Source: a bacterium
Lineage (GTDB): Bacteria > UBA9089 > JASEGY01
NCBI GenBank assembly: GCA_040753085.1
Contig: JBFMHI010000015.1
Location: 1-35,954 of the forward strand
Reading direction: 5' to 3'
DNA: 35,954 bases
In this document: positions 1 through 10,109 of the stretch, one piece after another
Layout: each line of letters begins with the position of its first letter
Position numbering within the stretch: the first letter of the stretch is position 1
Notes under the pieces: model-generated
What the model saw: only the letters and a program-made list of their open reading frames with translations
Database searches by the model: none
What the model was told of the DNA's origin: nothing
Made by a program: the position numbers and the translations under genes

Positions 1-182
1 GCTTTAGTATTGATTTGCTCATTCTGCACGACTATTGAAAAAGTCGGCACATGCTGATTTTGACAGCGGGGAAGTTGTCTTCCCCAATCATATTGCTAAT
101 TTTTAAACAGCCTCTCTCAGATTATTCTTATTTTCCGTGTCTTCTGTGCTTCCGTGGTTCAAAACTACTTTCAGAAAAAATC
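1..182. other. Non-coding stretch before the first repeat element
   Basis: I see no credible gene here. A short perfect inverted repeat at 68-85 (GGGGAAG / CTTCCCC around TTGT) is followed after about 20 bases by a T-run, so it could be a weak terminator of a gene upstream of the window. At 135-158 there is a fragment of the 'ccgtg...ctgtg' intergenic repeat that recurs elsewhere in the window. Confidence 0.4.
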
Positions 183-542
183 TCGACCTGTATGGTTAGA
201 AATTATAAACAATGGGTTGAAATCTTTCCTACGCCCTGTCAGGGCTTGACCTTATGGGATACCATTATTCCGTAGATTGAAATCTACGGCTAAATTCCTT
301 TACGCCTTCGGCGTATAAATAGGATATATTAATAAAACCTGTTCCCTGATTTTCATCAGGGCAAGTTCTGACAGAACCTGCTCCTGACAGGCTCTGGAGT
401 TCAGGAATCATTATTAAAGCCCGAAGGGCTGGAGTATGTTAGCCGTAGGTTTGAACCTACGGAACATTAGATGGGAAATTAATTAAGCCCTGCAGGGGCG
501 AAGGAGAAAATACAGTAGTATAGACCTAACCATACAGGTCGA
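183..542. repeat. Hairpin-rich repeat element, copy 1, with 17 bp terminal inverted repeats
   Basis: The ends 183-199 (TCGACCTGTATGGTTAG) and 526-542 are perfect inverted complements, and the element is flanked by ATC on both sides (180-182 and 543-545), a possible 3 bp target duplication. Inside is a string of small dyads: CCGTAGATT..AATCTACGG near 271, TACGCCTTCGGCGTA near 301, CCCTGAT..ATCAGGG near 345, GTTCTGACAGAAC near 366, AGCCCGAAGGGCT near 419, CCGTAGGTTTGAACCTACGG near 443 and CCCTGCAGGG near 488. Bases 186-518 recur at 1799-2131 with four substitutions and no indel. The look is that of a non-autonomous MITE or REP cluster. No transposase is present. Confidence 0.85.
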
Positions 543-663
543 ATCATTTCAGCCGTGCCGCAAGCGATGTGGCTGAATTTTATGTTAGACACAACGTGGA
601 GCGTATTGGAGTGAAGAGTGAATCGAAATATCCACATTCCATAGAAATGAAAGGGAAAGGTCA

Positions 664-948
664 ATGCATATCATTACTCGAAAACGGTTGAATGAATTTG
701 CAGAGAAACATCCTGATGCCAAGTCGGTTCTTCAACATTGGTATGGTTTGATGAAATCGGGGCGGTTTCGTTCGTTTCCAGAGTTGCGTGCAGTCTTTCA
801 GGACGCTGACCAAGTAGGAAAATTGACCGTTTTCAATATTGGCCGCAAGGTGCGTCTAATTGCGGCCATCCATTACAATCGTCAGAAGGTTTATATTCGT
901 GCTGTATTAACGCACGACGAGTATAATAAAGGCTTATGGAAGGAGTAA
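664..948 (+). CDS. higB: HigB-type mRNA interferase toxin
   Basis: This 94-residue protein resembles the HigB toxin family (RelE/ParE fold, PF09907), ribosome-dependent or free mRNA endonucleases that block translation when their antitoxin is lost. Recognisable features are the N-terminal 'R..L..F..KHP.A...L..WY' segment, a central basic strand (FNIGRKVRLIAAIHY) and the C-terminal VYIRAVLTHDEYNKGLWK stretch typical of the family. The length matches full-length members. The ATG follows a purine-rich AAAGGGAAAGG. The partner antitoxin starts 3 bases after the stop codon, in the toxin-first order usual for higBA. The pair lies between two near-identical 333 bp repeats, so it looks like a transferable cassette. 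Cellular targets cannot be read from sequence. Confidence 0.85.
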   Translation: MHIITRKRLNEFAEKHPDAKSVLQHWYGLMKSGRFRSFPELRAVFQDADQVGKLTVFNIGRKVRLIAAIHYNRQKVYIRAVLTHDEYNKGLWKE

Positions 949-951
949 ACC

Positions 952-1179
952 ATGGTGACAGAAGTACAAACAGTGGAACGCGTCTGGCCAACACTATCAC
1001 CAGTCGTATTTGCTCCGCATACGGAGAGTGAATATCAACGACTTGTAGCTTTACTGGATGCTTTGATTGATGTGGTAGGCGAGGATGAAAATCATCCCCT
1101 ATCCTCGTTGATGGAAGTGATTGGTGTGCTGATTGAAAAGTATGAGGACGAACACGTTCCTGAATTGACTGAGATATAA
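952..1179 (+). CDS. HigA-like antitoxin, short form
   Basis: A 75-residue acidic protein directly downstream of the HigB-type toxin. Its core (EYQRLVALLDALIDVVGEDE, then SLMEVIGVLIEKYEDEHVPEL) matches the N-terminal helical part of HigA-type antitoxins that contact the toxin. Longer family members carry a C-terminal helix-turn-helix for autorepression. That domain is absent here and the frame stops just after the EDEHVPEL motif. Either this is a naturally HTH-less antitoxin or a truncated one. No clear HTH-coding remnant follows: the next frame belongs to a different small protein family. Start chosen at the ATG preceded by AAGGAG (about 940-945). Neutralising HigB is inferred from family and position. 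Confidence 0.75.
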   Translation: MVTEVQTVERVWPTLSPVVFAPHTESEYQRLVALLDALIDVVGEDENHPLSSLMEVIGVLIEKYEDEHVPELTEI

Positions 1180-1185
1180 CCATTG

Positions 1186-1560
1186 ATGCGACCTGAATAT
1201 GATTTCACAAAAATGACTGATGGTATTCGACGTAAATATTACAAGACCTATCGTGATGGGCATGCGGTAAAGATCCACAAGACTGATGGAACAACTCTTG
1301 TGTAGTACTTCAACCTTGAAGATAGTGCAGTGATGATTGAACCAGAGATACGAGAGTATTTACCTGACTCGGAAGCTGTGAACAAGGCATTAAGTTGTTT
1401 AATTCCTCTATTATCCCAAAAGTGGGCAATAAAAGTAAAGCATGCTTTGATAATGAGGTTAAACGAGAAAAAGCTTAATCAATCGTTGCAGCGGACGGCG
1501 GAGGACTGTGCCGTGATTGAAAGTTTTGGGGACGGTTCAAAATCATCCATTTTCTTGTGA
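1186..1560 (+). pseudogene. Small conserved protein interrupted by an amber codon and running into a MITE-like element
   Basis: From ATG 1186 one frame reads 39 codons (beginning MRPEYDFTKM, with KYYKTYRDGHAVKIHK) to TAG at 1303-1305, then continues open in the same frame (YFNLEDSAVMIEPEIREYLPD...) to a stop at 1558-1560. The two halves look like one small protein of the 'EYDF..G.R.KYY' kind that often sits beside toxin-antitoxin genes, with a probable glutamine codon changed to TAG. The last dozen residues are encoded by the repeat element starting at 1529, so the 3' end is also altered. The ATG is 6 bases after the antitoxin stop. TAG is a normal stop elsewhere here (nuoD, nuoE, nuoM), so recoding is unlikely. 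A shorter protein starting at 1333 is possible but would lack the conserved N-terminus. Confidence 0.65.
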
Positions 1561-1697
1561 AACTTTAGGCGCGGTTAACCTTCCGCAGAAGTAGGGTGGA
1601 CATTACCCACCAATCTGTTCGCCATCTACGCCTTTTTGGTGGGCGGTGCCCACCCTACCTCTCAGCCGCAAGCTTTCACAGTAAAGTGAACCATCCC
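1529..1697 (-). repeat. MITE-like element, same ends as the nuoB/nuoC copies but different core
   Basis: Read on the minus strand it begins GGGATGGTTCACTTTACTG with GTGAAAGCTTGCGGCTGA and ends GAAAATGGATG..TTGAACCGTCCC, matching the ends of the elements at 9492-9661 and 10110-10277, in reverse orientation and with the same overall length (169 bp). The core differs: here it holds a long dyad, GTAGGGTGG..CCCACC (1591-1612) pairing with GGTGGG..CCACCCTAC (1637-1658). The 5' side overlaps the 3' end of the broken gene at 1186-1560. Confidence 0.8.
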
Positions 1698-1798
1698 AAG
1701 TTTTGCAATATCTCAAGGGGTAATCGTGCTTACAAAGTTTGGTGGTAATCCTCCCCGCCGCCACTAAACTCAGTCGTTAGAAAAGCAGAAACTTTTCA

Positions 1799-2131
1799 AC
1801 CTGTATGGTTAGAAATTATAAACAATGGGTTGAAATCTTTCCTACGCCCTGTCAGGGCTTGACCTTAGGGGATACCATTATTCCGTAGATTGAAATCTAC
1901 GGCTAAATTCCTTTACGCCTTCGGCGTATAAATAGGATATATTAATAAAACCTGTTCCCTGATTTTCATCAGGGCAAGTTCTGACAGAACCTGCTCCTGA
2001 CAGACTCTGGAGTTCAGGAATCATTATTAAAGCCCGAAGGGCTGGAGTATGTTAGCCGTAGGTTTGAACCTACGGAACATTGGATGGGAAATTAATTAAG
2101 CCCCGCAGGGGCGAAGGAGAAAATACAGTAG
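1799..2131. repeat. Hairpin-rich repeat element, copy 2 (right terminus missing)
   Basis: A direct copy of 186-518 at constant offset 1613. Mismatches are at 255/1868 (T/G), in the CTGACAG(G/A)CTC dyad, in CATT(A/G)GATGG and in CCC(T/C)GCAGG. It starts at the same ACCTGTATGGTTAG end as copy 1 but stops 3-4 bases into the right flank without the inverted terminus, so it is truncated or recombined. The gap 1698-1798 holds no gene I can support, nor does 2132-2172. Confidence 0.85.
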
Positions 2132-2172
2132 GGGTTGGAAAGGACGCCGGCTACGAGCTGGCGACTACCAAT

Positions 2173-3189
2173 CTATCCGAAATTTATAGGTGGTTCTAAG
2201 GCCTCCCAACTAATGGCTTCATTCCGCTTAATAGTTTGTTTCGCCCTTCTTCCGATAACTTCTTTCAGATATTGCGGCGCTAGGCCGGTTTCCGGTCTTA
2301 AGACAGCTATCATATCACCGGTTATCCTGACGCCCTCTTTAATGTCTACTTTTGCCTTTAGACCTCTTCTGGCCAGCTTACGAATAGGTTTTTCAGACGC
2401 CACCGCTTCTTTTACCGGCGACCCCAGCGCCTTTTCTACCATCCTGATATCTCTGATCATCCCTTGAAATTCACCTGGATCCAAAGAAAGGGCGTGATCT
2501 GGTCCCGGCAAAGCCTTGTCTAAGGTGAAGTGTTTTTCGATAACCGAAGCGCCTAAAGCCACCGCCACCAGGGGAGCAATGGTCCCTTCCGTATGATCGG
2601 AGAATCCGACAGGTGTCTTGAAAACCTCTTCCATAGCTCTCATTGCCCGCAGGTTTATATCCTCGATCGAAGCCGGATAATTAGAAACACAGTGAAGAAG
2701 AATAATTTCCTTATGCCCCACTGAAGCGATGGCCTCCTTTATTTCCTTTATATCGGCCGCCCCGGTCGAAATTATGATGGGCTTTCCTGTTTGGCCAACA
2801 TATTCGATAAGAGGATGATTAGTCAAATCACCCGAGGCAATTTTATACACCGGGACATTTAGCTTTTCTAAGAGGTCTACCCCCCTCTCATCAAAGGGGG
2901 TGGAAAAGAAGATAATACCCGTCTCACCGGCTGTTTTTGATAATTCCTGGTATTGGGCCAGATTAAATTCCAGGGCCTGTAACCTTTTATAGCCGGAATC
3001 ATCATCTGTCACTAATCCGCCGGCGAATATTGTCTGGAGTTTCACGGCATCAGCCCCGGACTGGGCGGCCTCCTTAATTAATCTTTTGGCCAGGTCTATA
3101 TCCCCGTTATGATTCTGCCCTACCTCAGCCACCACAAAGGTAGGCTCATCTTTACCAATTAACTTATCAGCGATCTTTATCTTTTTCAT
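2173..3189 (-). CDS. neuB: NeuB-family nonulosonate (sialic acid-type) synthase
   Basis: 338 residues, the usual length for the family that condenses phosphoenolpyruvate with an N-acetylated hexose (ManNAc or a 6-deoxy analogue) to make sialic, pseudaminic or legionaminic acid. The TIM-barrel NeuB domain spans about residues 15-255: AEVGQNHNGD at 21-30, K50 in DAVKLQ, FFSTPFD at 94-100, KIASGD at 116-121, GFSDHT at 195-200, and H220 (EKHFTLD) and H232 (GPDHALS), the likely metal-binding histidines. A SAF (antifreeze-like) domain follows at about 275-335. No neuA, neuC or other glycan genes are adjacent, so NeuB, PseI and LegI cannot be separated from context. ATG 3189 follows GGGGT on the minus strand. 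Expressed apart from hypF: a 380 bp repeat-filled gap separates them. Confidence 0.88.
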   Translation of the reverse strand: MKKIKIADKLIGKDEPTFVVAEVGQNHNGDIDLAKRLIKEAAQSGADAVKLQTIFAGGLVTDDDSGYKRLQALEFNLAQYQELSKTAGETGIIFFSTPFDERGVDLLEKLNVPVYKIASGDLTNHPLIEYVGQTGKPIIISTGAADIKEIKEAIASVGHKEIILLHCVSNYPASIEDINLRAMRAMEEVFKTPVGFSDHTEGTIAPLVAVALGASVIEKHFTLDKALPGPDHALSLDPGEFQGMIRDIRMVEKALGSPVKEAVASEKPIRKLARRGLKAKVDIKEGVRITGDMIAVLRPETGLAPQYLKEVIGRRAKQTIKRNEAISWEALEPPINFG

Positions 3190-3197
3190 TTCTACCC

Positions 3198-3557
3198 CTA
3201 ACTACTCAGCTACAAAGCCACTAAGGCCCGAAAAGAAGAATATTAGTTTCAGCCACAGATTAACACAGATTGAACACGGATAAACATAAAATATATTTTA
3301 TGTTCTTGAAATTAAAGAAGTTATGCTAAAGAAGAATGTCCATTAATTCTCACAAAAATCACAAAAACAAATTCTTGTAGAGAGTTAGTTCTTATCTGTG
3401 TCCATCCGTGTAAATCTGTGGCTTATAGAAAAAGAAAGACGATAGATTCGATTTCGTGCAAAACTTAGGTTTAAAAATTGATAAGTAAGCCCACTTCTTT
3501 TTTGTGGCTTTTGATTATTTTATCCGTGCTAATCCGTGTTAATCAGTGGCTGAATGG
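3198..3557. repeat. Nested 'CACGGATTA' dyad repeat region with GTAAC-type left boundary
   Basis: The 382 bp between hypF and neuB contains no gene. It begins with CTAACTACTCAG (3198-3209), a one-base variant of the boundary word seen at other repeats, and ends with the partner GTGGCTGAATGG near 3546-3557. Inside are alternating inverted copies of CAGATTAACACAGATTG / ACACGGATAAA and TCCGTGTAAATCTGTGGCT, plus the palindrome ATAAAATATATTTTAT at about 3286-3301. Similar dyads lie at 17736-17826 and 31886-32071. Confidence 0.7.
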
Positions 3558-3571
3558 AGACCTTTCATCTC

Positions 3572-5944
3572 TCAATTTTCAACTTTCCACTTTGCGATTG
3601 CTGTCTGACCCAGGGCGATGCCGCCATCGTTGGGAGGAATGCGCTGGTGAAGGTAGACTCGGATGCCGGCTTCGCTTAAGCGGTGAAAAGCTCGCTCCAG
3701 GAGAAGGCGGTTCTGGAAACATCCCCCGCTCAAGGCGACTCGCTTCGCCCCCACAGCCAGGGCTACGGCAACCATTCCCTTTACCAGGCCGTTGTGAAAC
3801 CGAGCGGCTATTACCCCTACCGAGACACCCTGACGCACATCGGTTAACAATTTCTCCAGCAGTGGTCCCCAGTCCAAAATTATCGGTTTTATGCCTCTGT
3901 CCTGGAGTTCCTTCGGCTGGGTGAAACCCGTGGGGATTGAAGATCGGTCATTTATCACCCACTCATTATTTATTGGCAGCGGATATGCCTCGGTCACTGT
4001 CTCGTCCACCACGTATTCCAGCATCATCGCTGCCTGGGCCTCGAAGGCGGCTTGTTGTCGCAGTCCTATCAGGGAGGCGGCGGTGTCAAAGAGACGTCCG
4101 CCGCTGGTGGTTACCGGACAGTTTACACCTCGTTCCAGCATCTGTCGCAGTAAGCGGCGTTCTTCAGGGGAAAAGGTCACTACGGGGGGTAGGTCTTTCC
4201 ATTCCGTCGCCTCCTGGCCGAAGTGTTCCCACAACATGCCCAGCGCCGTCCGCCGGGGTTCCTTCACCGCCATCTCCCCGCCCGGTAGGCGGAAGGGACG
4301 CAGATGGGCTGCCCGAACAAAGCCGGAGGCATCCCCCCACAGGAACTCCCCGCCCCATACTGTCCCATCAGGACCGTAACCTGTCCCGTCCCAGGTTATC
4401 CCCAGAACCGGTCCTTCTACTTCGTTCTCAGCCAGGCAGGCAGCCAGATGCGCATGGTGGTGCTGGATAGAGATAAGTTCAATAGAAGAGGAATTAGCAA
4501 ACTTCCTGGCCCATTGGGTGGAGAAATAATCAGGGTGCAGGTCATGGGCCACGGCTATAGGCTTTGCTTCATAGAGGCGTAGGAAGTCGGCAATGACTCG
4601 CTCGAAGGCGACGCAGGCCTCCGGCGTGTCCAGGTCACCGATGTGTTGACTCAAAAAGACTTGCCCCTCCACGCTCAGGGCGATGGTGTTCTTCAGATGC
4701 GCTCCCACCGCCAGAATAGGCGGACACTTGTCCTTCAGCCGCCTCGTCAGGCGTCTCTCATCCTTCGTCCTTCCTCCTTTGTCTTCAAACAGCACCGGCA
4801 AAGGAGCATATCCCCGCGCCCGCCGCAAAACAAGTTTCTGGTTCAACACCACTCGCACCACTGAGTCATCACAATGGCGGACAATGGGTCTGTTGTGAAT
4901 CAGGAATAGATCGGCGATATGGCCTAACCGTTCCCAGGCCTCGTTCTCATCAATGCAGATCGGCTCGTCGGCCCGGTTACCGCTGGTAGCCACTACGGGA
5001 AAGTCCAATTCTTGCATCAAGAGGTCGTGAAGGGGGGTGTAGGGCAACATCACCCCCAGATAAGGATTGGCCGGCGCCACTGAGGGAACCACATTCGCTT
5101 CAGGCCGTCGGCGTAAGAGTACGATAGGTGATTCGGGTGAAATGAGCAACCGCTCCTCCAGAGGGGAGACGAAACAGTGCCTCTCGACTACATCCAGAGA
5201 GGGATATAGTAAAGCAAAGGGCTTTTCTTCTCGGTGTTTTCGCGCCCGCAGCCGCTGCACCGCCGTCTCGTTTCGGGCATCTACGATGAGGAGAAATCCA
5301 CCTAACCCCTTCATCGCCAGGATATATCCCTCCCGCACTGCCTGGGCCGCTTCCCGAACGGCTTCGTCACTCTCGTGATTTCTCGCCCCGTCCCATAGGG
5401 TTATCCGGGGACCACAGACGGGACAGGCCACTGGTTGAGCGTGAAACCTGCGGTCCAGAGGGTCTTCGTATTCCCGGCGACAGTCGGGGCAGAGGGGGAA
5501 GTGAGCCATAGAGGTGTTGGGCCGGTCATAGGGCAATGCTCGAATGATGGTAAAGCGGGGACCGCAATGGGTGCAGTTGGTGAAGGGGTAGTGATAGCGG
5601 CGATCGTTAGTATCACCCACTTCGCGGCGGCACTTGGGGCAGGCAGCAATGTCGGGAAGGATAAGGACGGTTTTCTCGCCTGTTTCCTCGCTATGGCGTA
5701 TGCCAAAATCAGTGTAGCCGACAGGCTCAAGGAAGGAGAACTCCAGGCTCTGGATGATAGACCGAGCGGGCTTTTCCTGTTCCAGACGCAAAAGGAACCC
5801 TTCCAGCACCGGACGTTCCCCCTCGACCTCGATAAACACCCCCCCAGATGAGTTGAGCACCCAACCTACAAGTCCCAGTTCTCTGGCTAACCTGTAGACA
5901 AATGGGCGGAATCCCACGCCTTGCACTGCCCCGTGAATAGTCAC
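3572..5944 (-). CDS. hypF: Carbamoyltransferase HypF ([NiFe]-hydrogenase maturation)
   Basis: 790 residues, full length for HypF, which turns carbamoyl phosphate plus ATP into a thiocarbamate on HypE, the source of the cyanide ligands of [NiFe]-hydrogenases. Domain order fits: acylphosphatase-like (1-85, with GAVQGVGFRPFV), four CxxC pairs forming the zinc fingers (C102/C105, C124/C127, C152/C155, C174/C177), a YrdC-like domain (about 190-380, KGLGGFLL, REEKPFALLYPS, VVATSGNRADEPI) and a Kae1-like C-terminal domain (QHHHAHLAACLAEN, WDGTGYGPDG, ALSGGCFQNRLL). The start is GTG at 5944. An upstream TAA in frame leaves no alternative start, although the first beta strand (RLKVTIHG) seems slightly clipped. 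No hydrogenase or other hyp gene lies in the window, so its client enzyme is encoded elsewhere. Confidence 0.95.
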   Translation of the reverse strand: MTIHGAVQGVGFRPFVYRLARELGLVGWVLNSSGGVFIEVEGERPVLEGFLLRLEQEKPARSIIQSLEFSFLEPVGYTDFGIRHSEETGEKTVLILPDIAACPKCRREVGDTNDRRYHYPFTNCTHCGPRFTIIRALPYDRPNTSMAHFPLCPDCRREYEDPLDRRFHAQPVACPVCGPRITLWDGARNHESDEAVREAAQAVREGYILAMKGLGGFLLIVDARNETAVQRLRARKHREEKPFALLYPSLDVVERHCFVSPLEERLLISPESPIVLLRRRPEANVVPSVAPANPYLGVMLPYTPLHDLLMQELDFPVVATSGNRADEPICIDENEAWERLGHIADLFLIHNRPIVRHCDDSVVRVVLNQKLVLRRARGYAPLPVLFEDKGGRTKDERRLTRRLKDKCPPILAVGAHLKNTIALSVEGQVFLSQHIGDLDTPEACVAFERVIADFLRLYEAKPIAVAHDLHPDYFSTQWARKFANSSSIELISIQHHHAHLAACLAENEVEGPVLGITWDGTGYGPDGTVWGGEFLWGDASGFVRAAHLRPFRLPGGEMAVKEPRRTALGMLWEHFGQEATEWKDLPPVVTFSPEERRLLRQMLERGVNCPVTTSGGRLFDTAASLIGLRQQAAFEAQAAMMLEYVVDETVTEAYPLPINNEWVINDRSSIPTGFTQPKELQDRGIKPIILDWGPLLEKLLTDVRQGVSVGVIAARFHNGLVKGMVAVALAVGAKRVALSGGCFQNRLLLERAFHRLSEAGIRVYLHQRIPPNDGGIALGQTAIAKWKVEN

Positions 5945-6026
5945 TTTTAAACGTTCCGCACTTTTCGTTTTTTACACCTCCGCTGAAGATATAGGAACGC
6001 TTTTTGCCAATACCGAGCAGACTATA

Positions 6027-8301
<2,275 letters not shown>

Positions 8302-8396
8302 CTACCACACGGCGTAAGTTCCTCGCCGGTTTAGAGTCAGATAGGGGTCAAGGGTTCCAGGATTCACTGTGTTCCAGATGAAGGCTAAGTAATTTT

Positions 8397-8426
8397 AGTA
8401 TAACATTGATCTTGGAAGGCTGTCAA
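8397..8426 (-). promoter_or_regulatory. Probable sigma70-type promoter for ligA
   Basis: On the minus strand, TTGACA (8426-8421) is followed after 18 bases by TATACT (8402-8397). The match is strong at both boxes. It points toward ligA, whose start is about 110 bases downstream, and diverges from the nuo promoter at 8496-8524. Confidence 0.65.
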
Positions 8427-8495
8427 CAAAAAATAGCCATAGCTCGGAAAAAGTCTGTTGAGGAACCCTAATAACCGGTAAAGGAAAGATTTTTC

Positions 8496-8524
8496 TTGAC
8501 AAATATGAGTGTTTATGTTACATT
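8496..8524 (+). promoter_or_regulatory. Probable sigma70-type promoter for the nuo operon
   Basis: TTGACA at 8496-8501, a 17 base spacer, then TACATT at 8519-8524. It lies about 95 bases upstream of nuoA in a gene-free region. The 8284-8617 interval holds this promoter, the divergent ligA promoter and no gene I can support. Confidence 0.6.
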
Positions 8525-8617
8525 AGAACCTCATTTATTGTTGGGGCTATGTGACTTTGGGATGACCGACCACCTGGTTACCCCGATTTATTGAGAAGAT
8601 TCTAAGGAGTGATGTTT

Positions 8618-8974
8618 ATGCCTGTAGGCTACGGATATGTGGTTCTTTTTATGGCCGCAGGAATCTTTATGGTGCTGGGGGCCTTCATTGCCAACTGGCT
8701 TCTGGCCCCATCTAAGCCGACCCAAAGAAAATCTTCTACCTATGAGTGCGGGGTTATTCCGGCCGGAGATGGCTGGATTCAATATAATGTTCGCTATTAC
8801 CTTTTCGCCCTCATCTTCCTCATCTTTGATGTGGAGACGGTCTTCCTTATTCCCTGGGCAGTAGTATTCAGAGACTTAGGGCTTTTCGCCTTTGTGGAGA
8901 TGTTTATTTTCGTCTTCATCCTGCTGGTAGGGCTGGCTTATGCCTGGCGGAAAGGAGTGCTGCGATGGGTTTAA
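8618..8974 (+). CDS. nuoA: NADH-quinone oxidoreductase subunit A
   Basis: About 118 residues, a three-helix membrane subunit of complex I. Diagnostic are the [12 protein letters not shown] loop segment, then [19 protein letters not shown], in which the D and E of the DVET motif are the conserved acidic residues of the second helix. AAGGAG at 8604-8609 sits 8 bases before ATG 8618, which decides the start. The earlier GTG 8609 and ATG 8612 overlap or crowd the ribosome binding site. First gene of the nuo operon. Its 3' end overlaps nuoB by 10 bases, which suggests coupled translation. Confidence 0.95.
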   Translation: MPVGYGYVVLFMAAGIFMVLGAFIANWLLAPSKPTQRKSSTYECGVIPAGDGWIQYNVRYYLFALIFLIFDVETVFLIPWAVVFRDLGLFAFVEMFIFVFILLVGLAYAWRKGVLRWV

Positions 8975-9465
8975 TAACAGATAATGTATTGCCAACTATA
9001 TATCGGCTGCCTGGTGGGCGGATTATTACCACTACAGCCGATTTTGTTATTAATTGGGGCAGGCGTTCCTCTGTTTGGCCGATGACTTTTGGTCTGGCTT
9101 GTTGCGCCATTGAAATGATGTGCACCGGCGCCTCAAGGTATGACCTGGATCGATTTGGGATGGGGGTCTTTCGTCCCTCTCCCCGACAGGCTGACTTGAT
9201 GATTGTGGCCGGAACTCTGACTTACAAGATGGCCTCTGTTTTGAAGATGCTTTACGACCAGATGCCGGAGCCTAAATGGGTTCTGGCCATGGGCAGTTGT
9301 GCCAATTCGGGAGGTATTTTTAACACCTATAGTGTTGTCCAGGGAGTGGATCAGATTGTCCCCGTAGATGTCTATGTTCCGGGCTGTCCACCCCGACCTG
9401 AGGCCCTGATGTATGGCTTGATGAAACTTCAGGATAGGATCAAGAAGGATTCGGTGATTAAATAA
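8965..9465 (+). CDS. nuoB: NADH-quinone oxidoreductase subunit B
   Basis: 166 residues. Peripheral-arm subunit carrying the terminal [4Fe-4S] cluster N2 that passes electrons to quinone. The four ligands are visible: adjacent C46 and C47 ([11 protein letters not shown]), C112 (MGSCANSGG) and C141 ([11 protein letters not shown]). The [21 protein letters not shown] segment is characteristic. The start ATG lies inside the end of nuoA behind AAAGGAG. The gene after it is not nuoC but an inserted cassette: nuoC begins 855 bases further on. Confidence 0.97.
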   Translation: MGLITDNVLPTIYRLPGGRIITTTADFVINWGRRSSVWPMTFGLACCAIEMMCTGASRYDLDRFGMGVFRPSPRQADLMIVAGTLTYKMASVLKMLYDQMPEPKWVLAMGSCANSGGIFNTYSVVQGVDQIVPVDVYVPGCPPRPEALMYGLMKLQDRIKKDSVIK

Positions 9466-9491
9466 TGGCGGGTTGCGGATTGGAAAGGTAA

Positions 9492-9661
9492 GGGATGGTT
9501 CACCTTACTGTGAAAGCTTGCGGCTAAATTAGAAACCCGTTTTTTCCGAAAAAACGGGTTTCTGATCTCGTGTAACCCGAGTAGGTTGCCCCGAATTATT
9601 GAGGAAGATAGGAAAGGACCCGCAAGGTTTCACAAGAAAAATGGAGGATTTGAACCGTCCC
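9492..9661 (+). repeat. MITE-like element upstream of the DUF5618-like gene (copy 1)
   Basis: 170 bp with imperfect terminal inverted repeats: GGGATGGTTCA at the left and TGAACCGTCCC at the right, extending to GTGAAAGCTTGCGG and the complement of CCGCAAGGTTTCAC. The centre (9531-9563) is a perfect hairpin of 15 bp arms around CCG, rich in A/T at its apex, which could pause or terminate transcription inside the nuo operon. Nearly identical to 10110-10277. Between nuoB and this element (9466-9491) lies a short remnant of the ATTGCGG heptamer family. Confidence 0.88.
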
Positions 9662-9680
9662 AAAGGTAACTATATTTACA

Positions 9681-10058
9681 ATGCCGAAAGAAGCGATTAG
9701 ATATCTACAGAACGCCAAAGAAATACTGAAGGGTATCCCTATTGAGGAGAACACCTACACGGATATAAAGCCAGTAAGGGAAGCTTTTGGGACTGCCTAT
9801 CTTGCAGTGTTGGAAGTAATTAACGAGGCTCTAATAAAAAGAGGACTTACCAAAAAAGAGCTGCCAAAGTCAGTGGATGCATACAGAACGGCGATAAAAA
9901 AGCGCCTGGTAGTTCATGATGGAAAGCTTCTGAGGGAGTTTGAGAAACTTTACGATGCCTTACACATAGCCGGATATTATAGAGGCTTAATATATGATGT
10001 GAATATGGTAAAAGATGCTGTTAAAGCTACCAGGGCGTTTATTGATAAGGTGAAGTAG
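9681..10058 (+). CDS. DUF5618-like (HEPN-like helical) protein inserted in the nuo operon
   Basis: 125 residues, predicted all-helical and soluble. The pattern (ATG-PKEAIRYLQNAKEIL, then REAFGTAYLAVLEVINEALI, LPKSVDAYRTAIKK, YDALHIAGYYRGL) resembles DUF5618 proteins, which look like HEPN-type helical bundles and often occur in mobile contexts. I do not assign a reaction. No RX4-6H ribonuclease motif is visible, so it may be an antitoxin-like or accessory member. It has no obvious partner gene: it sits alone between two near-identical 170 bp repeats, separating nuoB from nuoC. Ribosome binding is weak (AAAGG about 15 bases upstream of the ATG). No role in complex I is expected. The arrangement looks like a repeat-bounded cassette. 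Confidence 0.7.
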   Translation: MPKEAIRYLQNAKEILKGIPIEENTYTDIKPVREAFGTAYLAVLEVINEALIKRGLTKKELPKSVDAYRTAIKKRLVVHDGKLLREFEKLYDALHIAGYYRGLIYDVNMVKDAVKATRAFIDKVK

Positions 10059-10109
10059 GGCGCAGGCAGAAACAGTTTCGGTTTCGGGTCTGGGAAAGGG
10101 CGAAATTCC

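Noticed and set aside
833-1183. Minus-strand open frame opposite the toxin-antitoxin pair
   Set aside because: No start context or recognisable family. Both plus-strand genes have clear family features over the same bases.
1480-1530. Integron attC site near the NQSLQRTA-like segment
   Set aside because: There is partial dyad symmetry (AATCAATC / GATTGAAAG) but no matching R'/R'' core sites and no integrase. The claim is not supportable from this window.
3891-5851. Several long plus-strand open frames inside hypF
   Set aside because: They are antisense shadows of the high-GC hypF gene, which has complete domain evidence on the minus strand.
9531-9563. Rho-independent terminator ending a nuoAB transcript
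   Set aside because: The hairpin is perfect but has no T-run after it and is part of a repeated element. It may attenuate but cannot be called a terminator.
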